Below are positions 36,252 through 44,791 of a DNA stretch of 64,000 nucleotides, in pieces. The position numbers and the translations under genes are program-made. The notes beneath the pieces were generated by a model that worked only from the letters and a program-made list of their open reading frames with translations, was not told where the DNA came from and ran no database searches. How positions within the stretch are numbered: the stretch's first letter is position 1; each line of letters begins with the position of its first letter. Source of the stretch: Pedobacter sp. BMA (lineage in GTDB: Bacteria > Bacteroidota > Bacteroidia > Sphingobacteriales > Sphingobacteriaceae). The DNA is taken from assembly GCF_001027745.1 (NCBI RefSeq), contig NZ_LECU01000007.1, positions 62,001 through 126,000 of the forward strand, read 5' to 3'.

Positions 36252-36686
36252 TTACGATACCACAATTTCTTTGTGCAGTGATGCGGTATTGTCCTTTTTG
36301 CTAATATTGATGCTTAAGATACCATCTTTATATTCAGCAGTAATTTTATCTCCGTCAGCTTGCTCTGGTAGATTAAACGACCTTGCGAAAGAACTGTAGT
36401 CAAATTCTTTACGGGTAAAATCTTTTGCAACCTGGGATTCATCCTTTTTAACTTCTGCCCAAACTGAAAGTGTATCTTTTTTCAGGTTGATTTGAAAATC
36501 TTCTTTTTTCAAACCAGGAGCGGCCAACTCAATTACATAAGCACTCCCGTTTTCATGTATGTTTACATTGGGCGATTTATCAACCATTTTATTTTTAGTG
36601 ATCGCATCGCTAAACAATGAATCGAAAACATTGTTAAAATAAGGAGCTGTGTTGCGTGTTCTGTTGTTAAAATTTACTAGTGTCAT
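36252..36686 (-). CDS. Hsp20/alpha-crystallin small heat-shock protein
   Basis: This 144-residue chaperone has an alpha-crystallin domain (about 40-140), with SPNVNIHENGSAYVIELAAPGLKKEDFQINLKKDTLSV at its start and the conserved A-x-x-x-DGIL (AEYKDGILSINIS) motif near the end. It binds unfolding proteins to prevent aggregation without ATP. The N-terminal arm is short and ends with FDSLF. Stress induction is expected, but I see no CIRCE-like inverted repeat upstream. The gene stands alone on its strand. Confidence 0.93.
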   Translation of the reverse strand: MTLVNFNNRTRNTAPYFNNVFDSLFSDAITKNKMVDKSPNVNIHENGSAYVIELAAPGLKKEDFQINLKKDTLSVWAEVKKDESQVAKDFTRKEFDYSSFARSFNLPEQADGDKITAEYKDGILSINISKKDNTASLHKEIVVS

Positions 36687-36754
36687 ATCTCTTTTTCTTT
36701 ATTTTTTAATTTGATATTAACCTTCATTCAACTTACATACCAAACCAAATATTT

Positions 36755-37243
36755 ATGATTTTTAAGACATTTTGGCAAAACAAATCAAAATCAAAAGACA
36801 ATTTGTCATACATAAGAGCCTTTTCGGACAAATTTAACTTCAAAACGAACATTCATTTACGCTTCATTGATTTTGATATGATGGGACATGTAAACAATTC
36901 TGTTTATTTCACCTACCTTGAAATTGCCAGAACAAAGTATTGGGAAGAGGTTATTCATTGGGATTGGAAGAAAACTGGAATTGTAATTGCCCATGCCGAA
37001 CTTGATTATATTTCACCAGTGGTAATGCATGATAAAATAGCTATTCATGTGAAGACATCCAGAATTGGAAATACCAGTTTCGATCTCGAATACCAGATTG
37101 TCAAGATAAAAGGGACCGAAGAAGAAATTTGCAGCAAAGGTAAAACAGTATGCATTGCCATCGACTATGCAACAGGTAAGCCAACAACTATTCCAGAGGC
37201 TGAAAAGAGAAAGATGCTCGGATTCGAGCAGCTAGAATCATAA
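36755..37243 (+). CDS. Acyl-CoA thioesterase, 4HBT hotdog family
   Basis: This 162-residue protein belongs to the YbgC/FadM-like 4-hydroxybenzoyl-CoA thioesterase family. The signature is FIDFDMMGHVNNSVYFTYLEIARTKYW (about 40-67), including the catalytic Asp of the DxMGHVNN motif. The N-terminal 30 residues before the hotdog domain are Lys/Ser-rich and slightly longer than usual. The cellular substrate is probably a medium or long acyl-CoA. It is divergent from hsp20 and is followed by a hairpin shared with the convergent oxidase gene. Confidence 0.86.
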   Translation: MIFKTFWQNKSKSKDNLSYIRAFSDKFNFKTNIHLRFIDFDMMGHVNNSVYFTYLEIARTKYWEEVIHWDWKKTGIVIAHAELDYISPVVMHDKIAIHVKTSRIGNTSFDLEYQIVKIKGTEEEICSKGKTVCIAIDYATGKPTTIPEAEKRKMLGFEQLES

Positions 37244-37258
37244 GATATTGATTAAAAG

Positions 37259-37291
37259 GACTGCACACAGATCTTCTGCATGTGTGCAGTC
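37259..37291. terminator. Shared terminator between convergent thioesterase and oxidase genes
   Basis: A perfect 10-bp stem (37259-37268 with 37282-37291) encloses a 13-base loop. A T-tract follows on the minus strand (CTTTTAATC) and a weaker one on the plus strand. Confidence 0.7.
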
Positions 37292-37298
37292 TTCATAA

Positions 37299-38708
37299 TT
37301 AGTTGGTATCCGGCATGATTTTACCTGGATTTAATATTCCATTCGGATCAAACACACGCTTAATACCGCGCATTAAATTCAAGTGAATTTCGGAGTATTT
37401 AATGGGCATGAAGTCTTTCTGAACCAACCCAATGCCATGTTCACCTGATAAGGTACCTCCCAGTGCGGCAGTGAGTTCAAAAATTTCTGCAATACCAAAG
37501 CTTAATTTATCTTTCCAGTCTTCATCGCTCATTCCGGCTTTAATAATGTTTACATGTAGATTACCATCACCTGCATGCCCATAACAAACACTTTCAAATC
37601 CATATTTAGTTCCTATTTCTTTGATGCCGCCGATCAGCTTTGGTAACGCTGCACGCGGAACAACAGTGTCTTCTTCTTTATATACGGAGTTCGCCTTCAC
37701 AGATTCGGCCATTGTCCGGCGCATTCTCCAAAGTTCTTCTTTTTGTGTGGCGGTATCAGCAAATAACACTTCTGTACAATGATGCTCTTCCAACACCACG
37801 TTGGTTTTTTCGCAGTTCTTAAAAATATCATCTAAATCATCACCATCAAATTCGATCATCAGTAAAGCGGCTACCCCATCCTTCAAATCAAATTTGATGT
37901 CATCGAATTTGATCACCCACTCTACTCCTTTTCGCTCCATAAATTCCAATGCGGAGGGCGTTACCCCAGCCCTAAAAATAGCGGAGACCGCAGCACAGGC
38001 ATCCCCGTTGGTACTAAAGGAGCCCATCATTAAAACGGATTGAGTAGGCTTGGGTAAAAGCTTGGTCACAATTTTTGTAACAACACCTAAGGTACCTTCA
38101 GAGCCTATCATTAGCTGCGTAATGTTATAGCCAGAAGCATATTTCAGGGTATTGGCACCAGTCCAGATGATTTCTCCGTTAGGTAAAACCACTTCCAGGT
38201 TAAGTATATATTCCCGAATAGTACCGTATTTGACTACTCTCGGTCCACCGGAACCATGTGCAACATTTCCACCAATAAAACATGAACCCTTGCTACTCGG
38301 ATCAACGGGGTAAAGCAGACCTTTTTCTGCTACGGCGTTTATGAAATCTTCGGTAATTACGCCGGGTTCAACGGTAGCTTGTAAGTTATTAATATCAATT
38401 TCAATGATTGATTTAAACTTTTCCATTGACAAAGACACACCTCCGTATACTGGTAAGGCGCCACCACTTAATCCTGTCCCCCCTCCACGCGGAGTTACCG
38501 GAACATTGTGGCTGTTACAGATCTTCAACAGCTGCGATACATCCTCAACCGAAACAGGTTTCACCACAATTTCCGGCTGATAACGCAAATCTTCCGTCTC
38601 ATCATGACTATACTGGTCCAGACTATCTGCATCGGTAAATACCTTTTCTATGCCTAAAGCCAGCTGAATCTCGGCTAAAATTTCAGTATTAATTTTGGTG
38701 AAGCTCAT
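37299..38708 (-). CDS. FAD-linked oxidase, GlcD/D-lactate dehydrogenase-like
   Basis: This 469-residue flavoenzyme has the PCMH-type FAD-binding domain (VTPRGGGTGLSGGALPVYGGVSLSM, about 75-100, and CFIGGNVAHGSGGPR) and a C-terminal FAD-oxidase domain with YGHAGDGNLHVNI and LSGEHGIGLVQKDF. It belongs to the GlcD-like group that oxidises glycolate, D-lactate or related 2-hydroxy acids. The neighbours do not include glcE or glcF, so D-lactate or another 2-hydroxy acid is more likely than the GlcDEF system. It follows folB on the same strand with a 3-base gap. Confidence 0.9.
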   Translation of the reverse strand: MSFTKINTEILAEIQLALGIEKVFTDADSLDQYSHDETEDLRYQPEIVVKPVSVEDVSQLLKICNSHNVPVTPRGGGTGLSGGALPVYGGVSLSMEKFKSIIEIDINNLQATVEPGVITEDFINAVAEKGLLYPVDPSSKGSCFIGGNVAHGSGGPRVVKYGTIREYILNLEVVLPNGEIIWTGANTLKYASGYNITQLMIGSEGTLGVVTKIVTKLLPKPTQSVLMMGSFSTNGDACAAVSAIFRAGVTPSALEFMERKGVEWVIKFDDIKFDLKDGVAALLMIEFDGDDLDDIFKNCEKTNVVLEEHHCTEVLFADTATQKEELWRMRRTMAESVKANSVYKEEDTVVPRAALPKLIGGIKEIGTKYGFESVCYGHAGDGNLHVNIIKAGMSDEDWKDKLSFGIAEIFELTAALGGTLSGEHGIGLVQKDFMPIKYSEIHLNLMRGIKRVFDPNGILNPGKIMPDTN

Positions 38709-38711
38709 TTT

Positions 38712-39080
38712 CTAAATGTCTGAGGTGTAGGATAATTTAACAAAAGAATGGCCGATTTGTCCTGGCATTGGTGGATTTAATTTTTTGATACTTACATCCA
38801 CCCCATCAACAAAGGGATAAAGGTCAACAACTTTTGAGATGATATTATTGAGAACGGTCTCCAAAAGCTTTTGTGTATTCTCCATTTCTGCACATATAAT
38901 GGCATTAAGATCCTCATAATTTACCGTTTCACTCAGATCGTCGTCGAAGCCCTGCGGATTGAAACGGGTTTCCAGATCCACAATAAAGTGATTTCCAGTC
39001 AGCTGTTCTTCTGGATAGTAGCCGTGCAATGCGAAGCATTTCACGGCTTTTAAAGCAACAATTTGTTCCAGTTTCGCCAT
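38712..39080 (-). CDS. folB: Dihydroneopterin aldolase
   Basis: This 122-residue protein matches FolB, which converts dihydroneopterin to 6-hydroxymethyl-dihydropterin and glycolaldehyde in folate synthesis. Key signatures are VKCFALHGYYPEEQLTGNHFIVDLE near the N-terminus, the ETVNYEDLNAII segment with the conserved Tyr, and SIKKLNPPMPGQIGHSFVKLSY with the catalytic Lys. It is upstream of the FAD-linked oxidase in a two-gene leftward unit. Confidence 0.92.
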   Translation of the reverse strand: MAKLEQIVALKAVKCFALHGYYPEEQLTGNHFIVDLETRFNPQGFDDDLSETVNYEDLNAIICAEMENTQKLLETVLNNIISKVVDLYPFVDGVDVSIKKLNPPMPGQIGHSFVKLSYTSDI

Positions 39081-39146
39081 TTGTATTTTGTATGCCGCTA
39101 AATTAAATTTTTATTAATGAATTTCATGCCCATTGTTGTAAATTGT

Positions 39147-39154
39147 TACCTTTG
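39147..39154 (+). promoter_or_regulatory. Promoter element for the glutaryl-CoA dehydrogenase gene
   Basis: TACCTTTG matches TAnnTTTG and lies 38 bases before the ATG at 39193. Confidence 0.6.
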
Positions 39155-39192
39155 AAATGAACCCGATTGAATAACCAGATTAGAAAACGAAG

Positions 39193-40383
39193 ATGAGCAA
39201 ATCAGTAAAAAAAGACCTTTACGAGGCGCCAGACTATTATTTATTGGACGAGTTGCTAACAGAAGAACATAAATTAATTCGTGCAACAGCCAGAGAATGG
39301 GTTAAAAGAGAGGTTAGCCCTGTAATAGAAGATTATGCCCAGAAAGCTGAATTTCCTAAACATCTGATTAAAGGATTAGCAGATCTGGGTGCTTTCGGCC
39401 CGACTATTCCTGTTGAATATGGCGGTGCGGGTCTGGATTACATCTCATATGGCATATTGATGCAGGAAATTGAACGAGGAGATTCTGGTATTCGTTCTAC
39501 GGCATCAGTACAGGGCTCTTTAGTGATGTATCCGATTTATGCGTATGGAAGTGAGGAACAACGCAAAAAGTATCTGCCAAAATTAGCAAGTGGCGATCTT
39601 ATGGGTTGTTTTGGTTTAACTGAACCAGATCATGGATCGAATCCCGGGGGAATGGCTACGAATATTAAGGATGTGGGGACACATTACTTATTGAATGGGG
39701 CTAAAATGTGGATCAGTAATGCGCCCTTTGCTGATATCGCGGTGGTTTGGGCTAAAGATGAAGCCGGTAAAATACGCGGGTTGGTTGTAGAACGCGGTAT
39801 GGAAGGCTTTTCTACACCCGAAACTCACAACAAATGGAGTTTACGTGCATCGGCAACCGGTGAACTTGTTTTTGATAATGTTAAGATTCCAAAAGAAAAC
39901 ATTTTCCCCGAAATTAGTGGATTAAAAGGTCCCTTAGGTTGTTTAAATCAAGCGCGATATGGTATAGCATGGGGTGCGCTTGGCGCTGGTATGGATTGCT
40001 ATGATACGGCATTACGCTATTCAAAGGAACGAGTACAGTTTGGTAAACCGATTGGTGGGTTTCAACTACAACAGAAGAAACTTGCAGAAATGATTACAGA
40101 AATAACCAAAGGTCAGCTTTTGGTTTGGCGACTGGGTACATTAAAAAGTGAAAACAGAGCTACTGCCGAACAAATTTCCATGGCAAAACGAAATAGCGTA
40201 GAAATTGCTTTAGATATCGCCAGAAATGCGAGGCAAATGTTGGGCGGCATGGGGATTACTGGCGAATACTCCATTATGCGTCACATGATGAACTTAGAAT
40301 CAGTGGTTACATATGAAGGGACTCATGACATACACTTGTTAATTACCGGTATGGATGTAACCGGATTAAATGCTTTTAAGTAG
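39193..40383 (+). CDS. gcdH: Acyl-CoA dehydrogenase, glutaryl-CoA dehydrogenase type
   Basis: This 396-residue FAD enzyme is most like glutaryl-CoA dehydrogenase, which oxidises and decarboxylates glutaryl-CoA to crotonyl-CoA in lysine and tryptophan breakdown. Family motifs are CFGLTEPDHGSNPGGMAT, KMWISNAPFADIAVVWAK, RYGIAWGALGAGMDCYDTAL and, near the C-terminus, ESVVTYEGTHDIH, which contains the catalytic glutamate. The EGTHDIH context and the overall length match GcdH rather than short-chain acyl-CoA dehydrogenases. It has its own promoter. Confidence 0.9.
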   Translation: MSKSVKKDLYEAPDYYLLDELLTEEHKLIRATAREWVKREVSPVIEDYAQKAEFPKHLIKGLADLGAFGPTIPVEYGGAGLDYISYGILMQEIERGDSGIRSTASVQGSLVMYPIYAYGSEEQRKKYLPKLASGDLMGCFGLTEPDHGSNPGGMATNIKDVGTHYLLNGAKMWISNAPFADIAVVWAKDEAGKIRGLVVERGMEGFSTPETHNKWSLRASATGELVFDNVKIPKENIFPEISGLKGPLGCLNQARYGIAWGALGAGMDCYDTALRYSKERVQFGKPIGGFQLQQKKLAEMITEITKGQLLVWRLGTLKSENRATAEQISMAKRNSVEIALDIARNARQMLGGMGITGEYSIMRHMMNLESVVTYEGTHDIHLLITGMDVTGLNAFK

Positions 40384-40459
40384 TATCGCTTATATTTGCA
40401 ATCGCTAGCTTTTACCAAATATTAAATTTACATTATATAATAAATTTTGCACATCGCTC

Positions 40460-40837
40460 ATGGATTTTAAAAAATACACCTACATCCCTGCACCTCCTGA
40501 AGAAGTTTATCTGGCGCTTACAAAAGATTTAAGTATCAAGCTGTGGACAGGTGCGGAGGTAGAATTTGAGGAAAAACCAGGTACAGAATTTTCTTTCTGG
40601 GATGGAGATATCGTTGGGAAAAACATTGAATTTGAACCAAATAAAAAAATTGTACAACAATGGTATTTCGGCGAGGATGGTGAGCCATCAATCGTAACCA
40701 TTAAACTTCATGAGGATAAGAAAGGCACATCACTTGAGTATAAACAAACCAATATTCCTGATGAAGATTATAAAGATTTTACGGAAGGTATTGAAGAATA
40801 CTACCTCAGAGGATTAGTAGATTTCTTTGATGAATAG
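40460..40837 (+). CDS. SRPBCC (AHSA1-like) domain protein
   Basis: This 125-residue START-like protein of the AHSA1/SRPBCC group begins KKYTYIPAPPEEVYLALTKDLSIKLWTGAEVEF. It shows the typical GTEFSFWDGDIVGKN and KIVQQWYFGEDGEPSIVTIKL segments. The fold makes a deep hydrophobic pocket; related proteins act as chaperone activators or bind lipids and other small ligands. No ligand can be assigned. It follows the glutaryl-CoA dehydrogenase gene after 76 bases and may be separately transcribed. Confidence 0.82.
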   Translation: MDFKKYTYIPAPPEEVYLALTKDLSIKLWTGAEVEFEEKPGTEFSFWDGDIVGKNIEFEPNKKIVQQWYFGEDGEPSIVTIKLHEDKKGTSLEYKQTNIPDEDYKDFTEGIEEYYLRGLVDFFDE

Positions 40838-40878
40838 ATATTAATTACGTTCAATCAAAGCAATTTATCATCTAGCTA

Positions 40879-40929
40879 TCGGGCATTTCAATCGCTATGG
40901 GCAGAACAGCCCTCATCAATTTTGCCCGA
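40879..40929. other. Nested hairpin in the intergenic region
   Basis: An outer stem TCGGGCA/TGCCCGA (40879-40885 with 40923-40929) encloses an inner GGGC/GCCC hairpin (40899-40912). A modest T-rich stretch follows. It may be the terminator of the SRPBCC gene or a small structured RNA element. Confidence 0.4.
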
Positions 40930-40994
40930 AATATTTTAGTAGGCCAGTCATCTCAAAACAATCTAAAACGTATAATTGTTCAAGAAATAAAACT

Positions 40995-41207
40995 ATGAAC
41001 AGAACTATAGGCCTCATATTAATCGTAATTGGCATTGCCATGTTGGTGTGGACAGGTTTCAGCTATACAAAAAAGGAAAAGATTGTGGACGCTGGCCCAA
41101 TACAGATATCTGCTGACCGAGAGAAAAGCGTAAACTGGCCACCTTATGCCGGGGGAATTATACTGATTGCCGGGGTTGTTGTATTTGTTACTTCTAGAAA
41201 GAAATAG
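40995..41207 (+). CDS. Small two-helix membrane protein
   Basis: This 70-residue protein has an N-terminal helix (IGLILIVIGIAMLVWTGF), a polar middle with KKEKIVDAGPIQISADREK, a second helix (YAGGIILIAGVVVFVTS) and a basic tail. The topology is two membrane spans with the loop probably outside. I know similar small proteins in other bacteria but no function. It is a single gene with a strong terminator immediately downstream. Confidence 0.78.
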   Translation: MNRTIGLILIVIGIAMLVWTGFSYTKKEKIVDAGPIQISADREKSVNWPPYAGGIILIAGVVVFVTSRKK

Positions 41208-41208
41208 C

Positions 41209-41245
41209 AGAAGGCCATCTGACAAATCAGATGGCCTTCTCTCAA
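41209..41245. terminator. Terminator after the two-helix protein gene
   Basis: A perfect 14-bp stem (41209-41222 with 41227-41240) has a 4-base loop. It lies 1 base after the stop codon and 50 bases from the end of the convergent rlmB, and may serve both. Confidence 0.82.
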
Positions 41246-41289
41246 TATTACTATTTATGTATTGTATTCTTAGCAGCGTTTGTTTTGCT

Positions 41290-42057
41290 TTACACTGTTC
41301 TCTGTCGCACAGCCTCATATAAAATTACACCGGCAGAAACAGAGACGTTGAGCGACTCAATTTTCCCATTCATAGGAATTTTGGCTAAATGATCTGCTAC
41401 CCGCAGTAACTCATTTGAAATCCCTTCATCCTCAGAACCCATTACAATTGCAGTTGGCATGGTATAATCAGGTGCATAAATCAAATCATTTGTTTTCTCT
41501 GTGCAGGCTACGATCTGTAATCCACTATCCTGTAAAAACAAACAAGTTTTATGAAGATTGGAATGTCTGCAAATCGGGATGCTAAACAGTGCACCAGCCG
41601 ATGTTTTTATGGCATCAGCATTGATCTGAGCTGCGTTTTTCAAGGGAACAACAATGGCGTGCACACCTACACACGCAGCGGTACGTGCAATAGCCCCCAT
41701 ATTTCTCACATCGGTTACACTATCCAGAACCAAAATTAGTGGAACCTCCCCTTTTTCGAAAATGGCAGGAACGATATCTTCAATATTCTGGTAGGTGATC
41801 GGAGAGATAACAGCAATCACTCCCTGATGATTTTTGGTTGACATTCTGTTCAGCTTCTCTACTGGTACAGAATTCAACGGAATCAGCGTGTCTTTTAAAA
41901 GTGCTTTAAGCTCAAGAAACAGTTCGCCGCCTAAACCGCGTTGCTGATAAATGGTTTCAATATCTCTACCTGCTTTTACGGCTTCAATTACGGCTCTGAT
42001 ACCAAATACAAATTCATTATTTTCTTTTGCTCTCTGCGGTCTTCTAAAATTATCCAT
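41290..42057 (-). CDS. rlmB: 23S rRNA (guanosine-2'-O-)-methyltransferase, TrmH/SpoU family
   Basis: This 255-residue SPOUT-class methyltransferase has an N-terminal substrate-binding domain (FVFGIRAVIEAVKAGRDIETIYQQ) and the knotted SpoU domain. SpoU motif 1 is VLDSVTDVRNMGAIARTAACVG, motif 2 is AIVMGSEDEGIS, and motif 3 is KIPMNGKIESLNVSVSAGVILYE. This layout is that of RlmB, which methylates G2251 of 23S rRNA, although other TrmH-family targets are possible. A TACTTTTG promoter element lies 16 bases upstream of the ATG on the minus strand. Confidence 0.92.
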   Translation of the reverse strand: MDNFRRPQRAKENNEFVFGIRAVIEAVKAGRDIETIYQQRGLGGELFLELKALLKDTLIPLNSVPVEKLNRMSTKNHQGVIAVISPITYQNIEDIVPAIFEKGEVPLILVLDSVTDVRNMGAIARTAACVGVHAIVVPLKNAAQINADAIKTSAGALFSIPICRHSNLHKTCLFLQDSGLQIVACTEKTNDLIYAPDYTMPTAIVMGSEDEGISNELLRVADHLAKIPMNGKIESLNVSVSAGVILYEAVRQRTV

Positions 42058-42073
42058 GTTTCAAAATATTTTA

Positions 42074-42081
42074 CAAAAGTA
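42074..42081 (-). promoter_or_regulatory. Promoter element for rlmB
   Basis: The minus strand reads TACTTTTG, 16 bases before the rlmB ATG. The spacing predicts a very short leader. Confidence 0.6.
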
Positions 42082-42241
42082 TTCAATTTAATGCTTCAGG
42101 CATAATCTATATCCCCTTTATTAACGATTTATAGCTCACAAAGTGTTGAACGATGGAAAACCCTATAAACAAATCTTATTCGCGATCAATTTGTTAACAA
42201 ACAGCTAGTAACTTGTTCAGCCAATCGCGTCAAAATTTAAC

Positions 42242-42249
42242 TACTTTTG
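42242..42249 (+). promoter_or_regulatory. Promoter element for dnaB
   Basis: TACTTTTG ends exactly 4 bases before the dnaB ATG at 42254, which predicts a leaderless transcript. Confidence 0.7.
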
Positions 42250-42253
42250 TAAA

Positions 42254-43819
42254 ATGAGTATGGATAACGAACAAGGCGGAAAAAACAGCATATCAGCGCG
42301 CAAAGCAAGACTAAGCAATACGGTAAGCTCAATGGGAAAATTACCTCCCCAGGCACTGGATTTGGAAGAAGCGGTGTTAGGTGCGCTGATGCTTGAAAAA
42401 GATGCCCTATCAGCTGTAATCGATGTTCTGAAACCTGAGGTATTTTATCATGAGGCCCATCAGAAGATTTTTGCAGCTATACATATGCTGTTTGAGAAAT
42501 CAAAACCGGTAGACATCTTAACGGTGACATCTGAATTACGTCAAATGGGTGCACTTGAAATGGTTGGCGGCGCATATTACATTACCAATCTTACTAATCG
42601 TGTAGCCTCCGCAGCTAACATTGAATTTCATGCCCGTATCATTTCCCAGAAATATATACAGCGTGAACTGATCCGGATTTCTACAGACATCATTACGAAC
42701 GCTTACGAAGATACAACTGATATCTTCGATCTTCTTGATCACGCAGAAAAAGGACTTTTTGATATTGCCCAAAACAACCTCCGCAGGGATACTCAGAAAA
42801 TGGAGGATATCATCAAGCAATCTCTTGCAAATCTGGAAGAACTAAGAACCAAGACTGATGGATTAACTGGAGTGCCTACGGGCTTTACCGGATTGGACAG
42901 AATTACAGGTGGATGGCAAAAACAGGATTTAGTGATCATAGCAGCCCGTCCGGCGATGGGAAAAACCGCTTTTGTACTTACCTGTGCAAGAAATGCCACT
43001 GTGGATTTCCAGAAGCCCTGCGTGGTGTTTTCATTGGAGATGTCATCAGTCCAGCTGGTGAATCGTTTAATTGCCGGAGAGGCAGAAATTGAACAGGAAA
43101 AAATTAGAAAAGGAAATTTACAGGAATGGGAATGGCAGCAGCTACATAGTAAAATCGGCAGATTAACGGAAGCTCCACTGCTTATCGACGATACCCCTGC
43201 TTTGAATATTTTTGAGTTCAGGGCAAAGTGCAGAAGATTAAAGTCCCAGTATGATATTCAATTGGTTATTGTCGATTACCTTCAGCTCATGCATGGAAAA
43301 GGTGAAGGCGGTAAAGGTGGCGGTAATCGTGAGCAGGAGATCGGTAGTATTTCAAGGGCACTAAAATCTGTAGCCAAGGAGCTGGATGTTCCTGTGCTTG
43401 CTTTATCGCAGTTGAGTCGTGCTGTAGAAAGCAGACCCGGACTGCAAGGTAAACGCCCCATGTTATCCGATTTACGTGAATCGGGATCTATTGAGCAGGA
43501 TGCCGATATGGTACTTTTCCTTTATCGTCCGGAATATTATGGTATTACCGAAGACGAGCAGGGCCGCTCACAAGCCGGTATAGGTGAGGTAATCATTGCT
43601 AAACACCGTAATGGTGAAACTGGCATTGTGCCCTTACGATTCATTGGTAAGTTTGTAAAGTTTGCCGATTTAGAAGAAGATTTTGCTGCTCCTACTTCAT
43701 TTGCAGCTGCTGATCCGTCGGCGGGCATGTATCCCTCTCAGGATTTTGAGAAACAAAGTAATGTGATTATCCGTCCTTCAAAAATGGACGAATATAATGA
43801 TGATGATCCACCATTTTAA
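42254..43819 (+). CDS. dnaB: Replicative DNA helicase
   Basis: This 521-residue hexameric helicase has the DnaB N-terminal helical domain (PPQALDLEEAVLGALMLEKDALSAVIDVL, from about residue 33) and the RecA-like motor. Walker A is in IIAARPAMGKTAFVL, Walker B in LVIVDYLQLM, and the motif SQLSRAVESRPG with DLRESGSIEQDADMVLFLYRPEYY is the DnaB signature. No intein is present. An extension of about 30 residues precedes the first domain, and the C-terminus ends in acidic residues. The promoter element is 4 bases upstream of the ATG, and an alternative ATG lies at 42260. Confidence 0.96.
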   Translation: MSMDNEQGGKNSISARKARLSNTVSSMGKLPPQALDLEEAVLGALMLEKDALSAVIDVLKPEVFYHEAHQKIFAAIHMLFEKSKPVDILTVTSELRQMGALEMVGGAYYITNLTNRVASAANIEFHARIISQKYIQRELIRISTDIITNAYEDTTDIFDLLDHAEKGLFDIAQNNLRRDTQKMEDIIKQSLANLEELRTKTDGLTGVPTGFTGLDRITGGWQKQDLVIIAARPAMGKTAFVLTCARNATVDFQKPCVVFSLEMSSVQLVNRLIAGEAEIEQEKIRKGNLQEWEWQQLHSKIGRLTEAPLLIDDTPALNIFEFRAKCRRLKSQYDIQLVIVDYLQLMHGKGEGGKGGGNREQEIGSISRALKSVAKELDVPVLALSQLSRAVESRPGLQGKRPMLSDLRESGSIEQDADMVLFLYRPEYYGITEDEQGRSQAGIGEVIIAKHRNGETGIVPLRFIGKFVKFADLEEDFAAPTSFAAADPSAGMYPSQDFEKQSNVIIRPSKMDEYNDDDPPF

Positions 43820-43840
43820 TACTCAGCTGGTATCATAACA

Positions 43841-43874
43841 AAAAAGGAAAAGCTAAAACTTTTCCTTTTTTTAT
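43841..43874. terminator. Terminator between convergent dnaB and ku
   Basis: A 12-bp stem (43841-43852 with 43859-43870) has a 6-base loop, with A- and T-runs on both sides. It lies about 20 bases past the dnaB stop and 10 bases from the ku stop, so it probably works in both directions. Confidence 0.82.
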
Positions 43875-43880
43875 GATTTT

Positions 43881-44651
43881 TTAAGCTCCTTTCTTTGCTC
43901 CTAAACTTTGCATCAATTGCTCGTAAAGATCATCACCCGATGCTTTCTGTGGTTTCATTTTCTTAACTGTGGCGCGCTTACCTTTTGCTTTAGCTTTGAT
44001 AATTTTAAGTAATTCATCACTATAGTCGTCTTTGAACGCACTAAGGTCAAATTTCGAAGTATACTGCTTAATCAAAGCCAACCCTACATCCATTTCTTTT
44101 TTAGTAATGGTGATGTCTTCTACCTTTTCAATCTCCGATAAATTTCTGATTTCCTGTTCAAATCTGATCTTCGTGACTACAATAACGCCTTGCATGGGAT
44201 GAATAACACACAAGTTTTCAGTATTGCGCAACACAAACCTCGCAATACCGGCTTTACCGGATTTTTCAAGGGCCTTCAGTAACAATGCATAAGCCTTTCT
44301 ACCTTGTTTTTCAGGTTCGGTGTAATAGGAAGTTTCATAGTAAACAGGATTAATTTCTTTCATGTCAACAAAATTTTCCAGTTCAATCATCTTCGTCTTC
44401 TCTGGCGAAGCTTCTTCAAAATCATGTTTATCCAGAATAACATACCTGTCTTTTAGAAAGTAACCCTTTACAATTTTATCAAAAGGAACCTCTTTGTGGG
44501 TTTTCTCGTTTACCCGCTGGAATCTGATCTTTTCATGATCGCGTTCATCTAGCATGTCCAAATCCAGATGACTGCCTTGTACACCGGAAAATAATTTAAC
44601 CGGAATATTTACTAAACCAAAGCCAATTGAACCTTTCCAAATTGATCTCAT
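43881..44651 (-). CDS. ku: Ku protein for non-homologous end joining
   Basis: This 256-residue protein is the bacterial Ku homodimer subunit, a ring that binds DNA double-strand ends and recruits ligase LigD. The family start MRSIWKGSIGFGLVNIPVKLFSGV is intact, as are HEKIRFQRVNEKTHKEVPFDKIVKGY and YYEKPY-like YYETSYYTEPEKQGRKAYALL. A basic C-terminal extension (KAKGKRATVKKMKPQK) probably contacts DNA. No ligD lies within this window, so the partner must be elsewhere or absent. Confidence 0.93.
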   Translation of the reverse strand: MRSIWKGSIGFGLVNIPVKLFSGVQGSHLDLDMLDERDHEKIRFQRVNEKTHKEVPFDKIVKGYFLKDRYVILDKHDFEEASPEKTKMIELENFVDMKEINPVYYETSYYTEPEKQGRKAYALLLKALEKSGKAGIARFVLRNTENLCVIHPMQGVIVVTKIRFEQEIRNLSEIEKVEDITITKKEMDVGLALIKQYTSKFDLSAFKDDYSDELLKIIKAKAKGKRATVKKMKPQKASGDDLYEQLMQSLGAKKGA

Positions 44652-44791
44652 GAGCTAATATATTTAAATGTGCATGAATAACATGTACTTAAAACATATT
44701 GTTTTACTCTTATTTTGATTAAACGGCTTATTTTAAAACCATTTACCCAATAAATATGTTGTTAATGTGCATTTAATCTATAAAAGTACAT

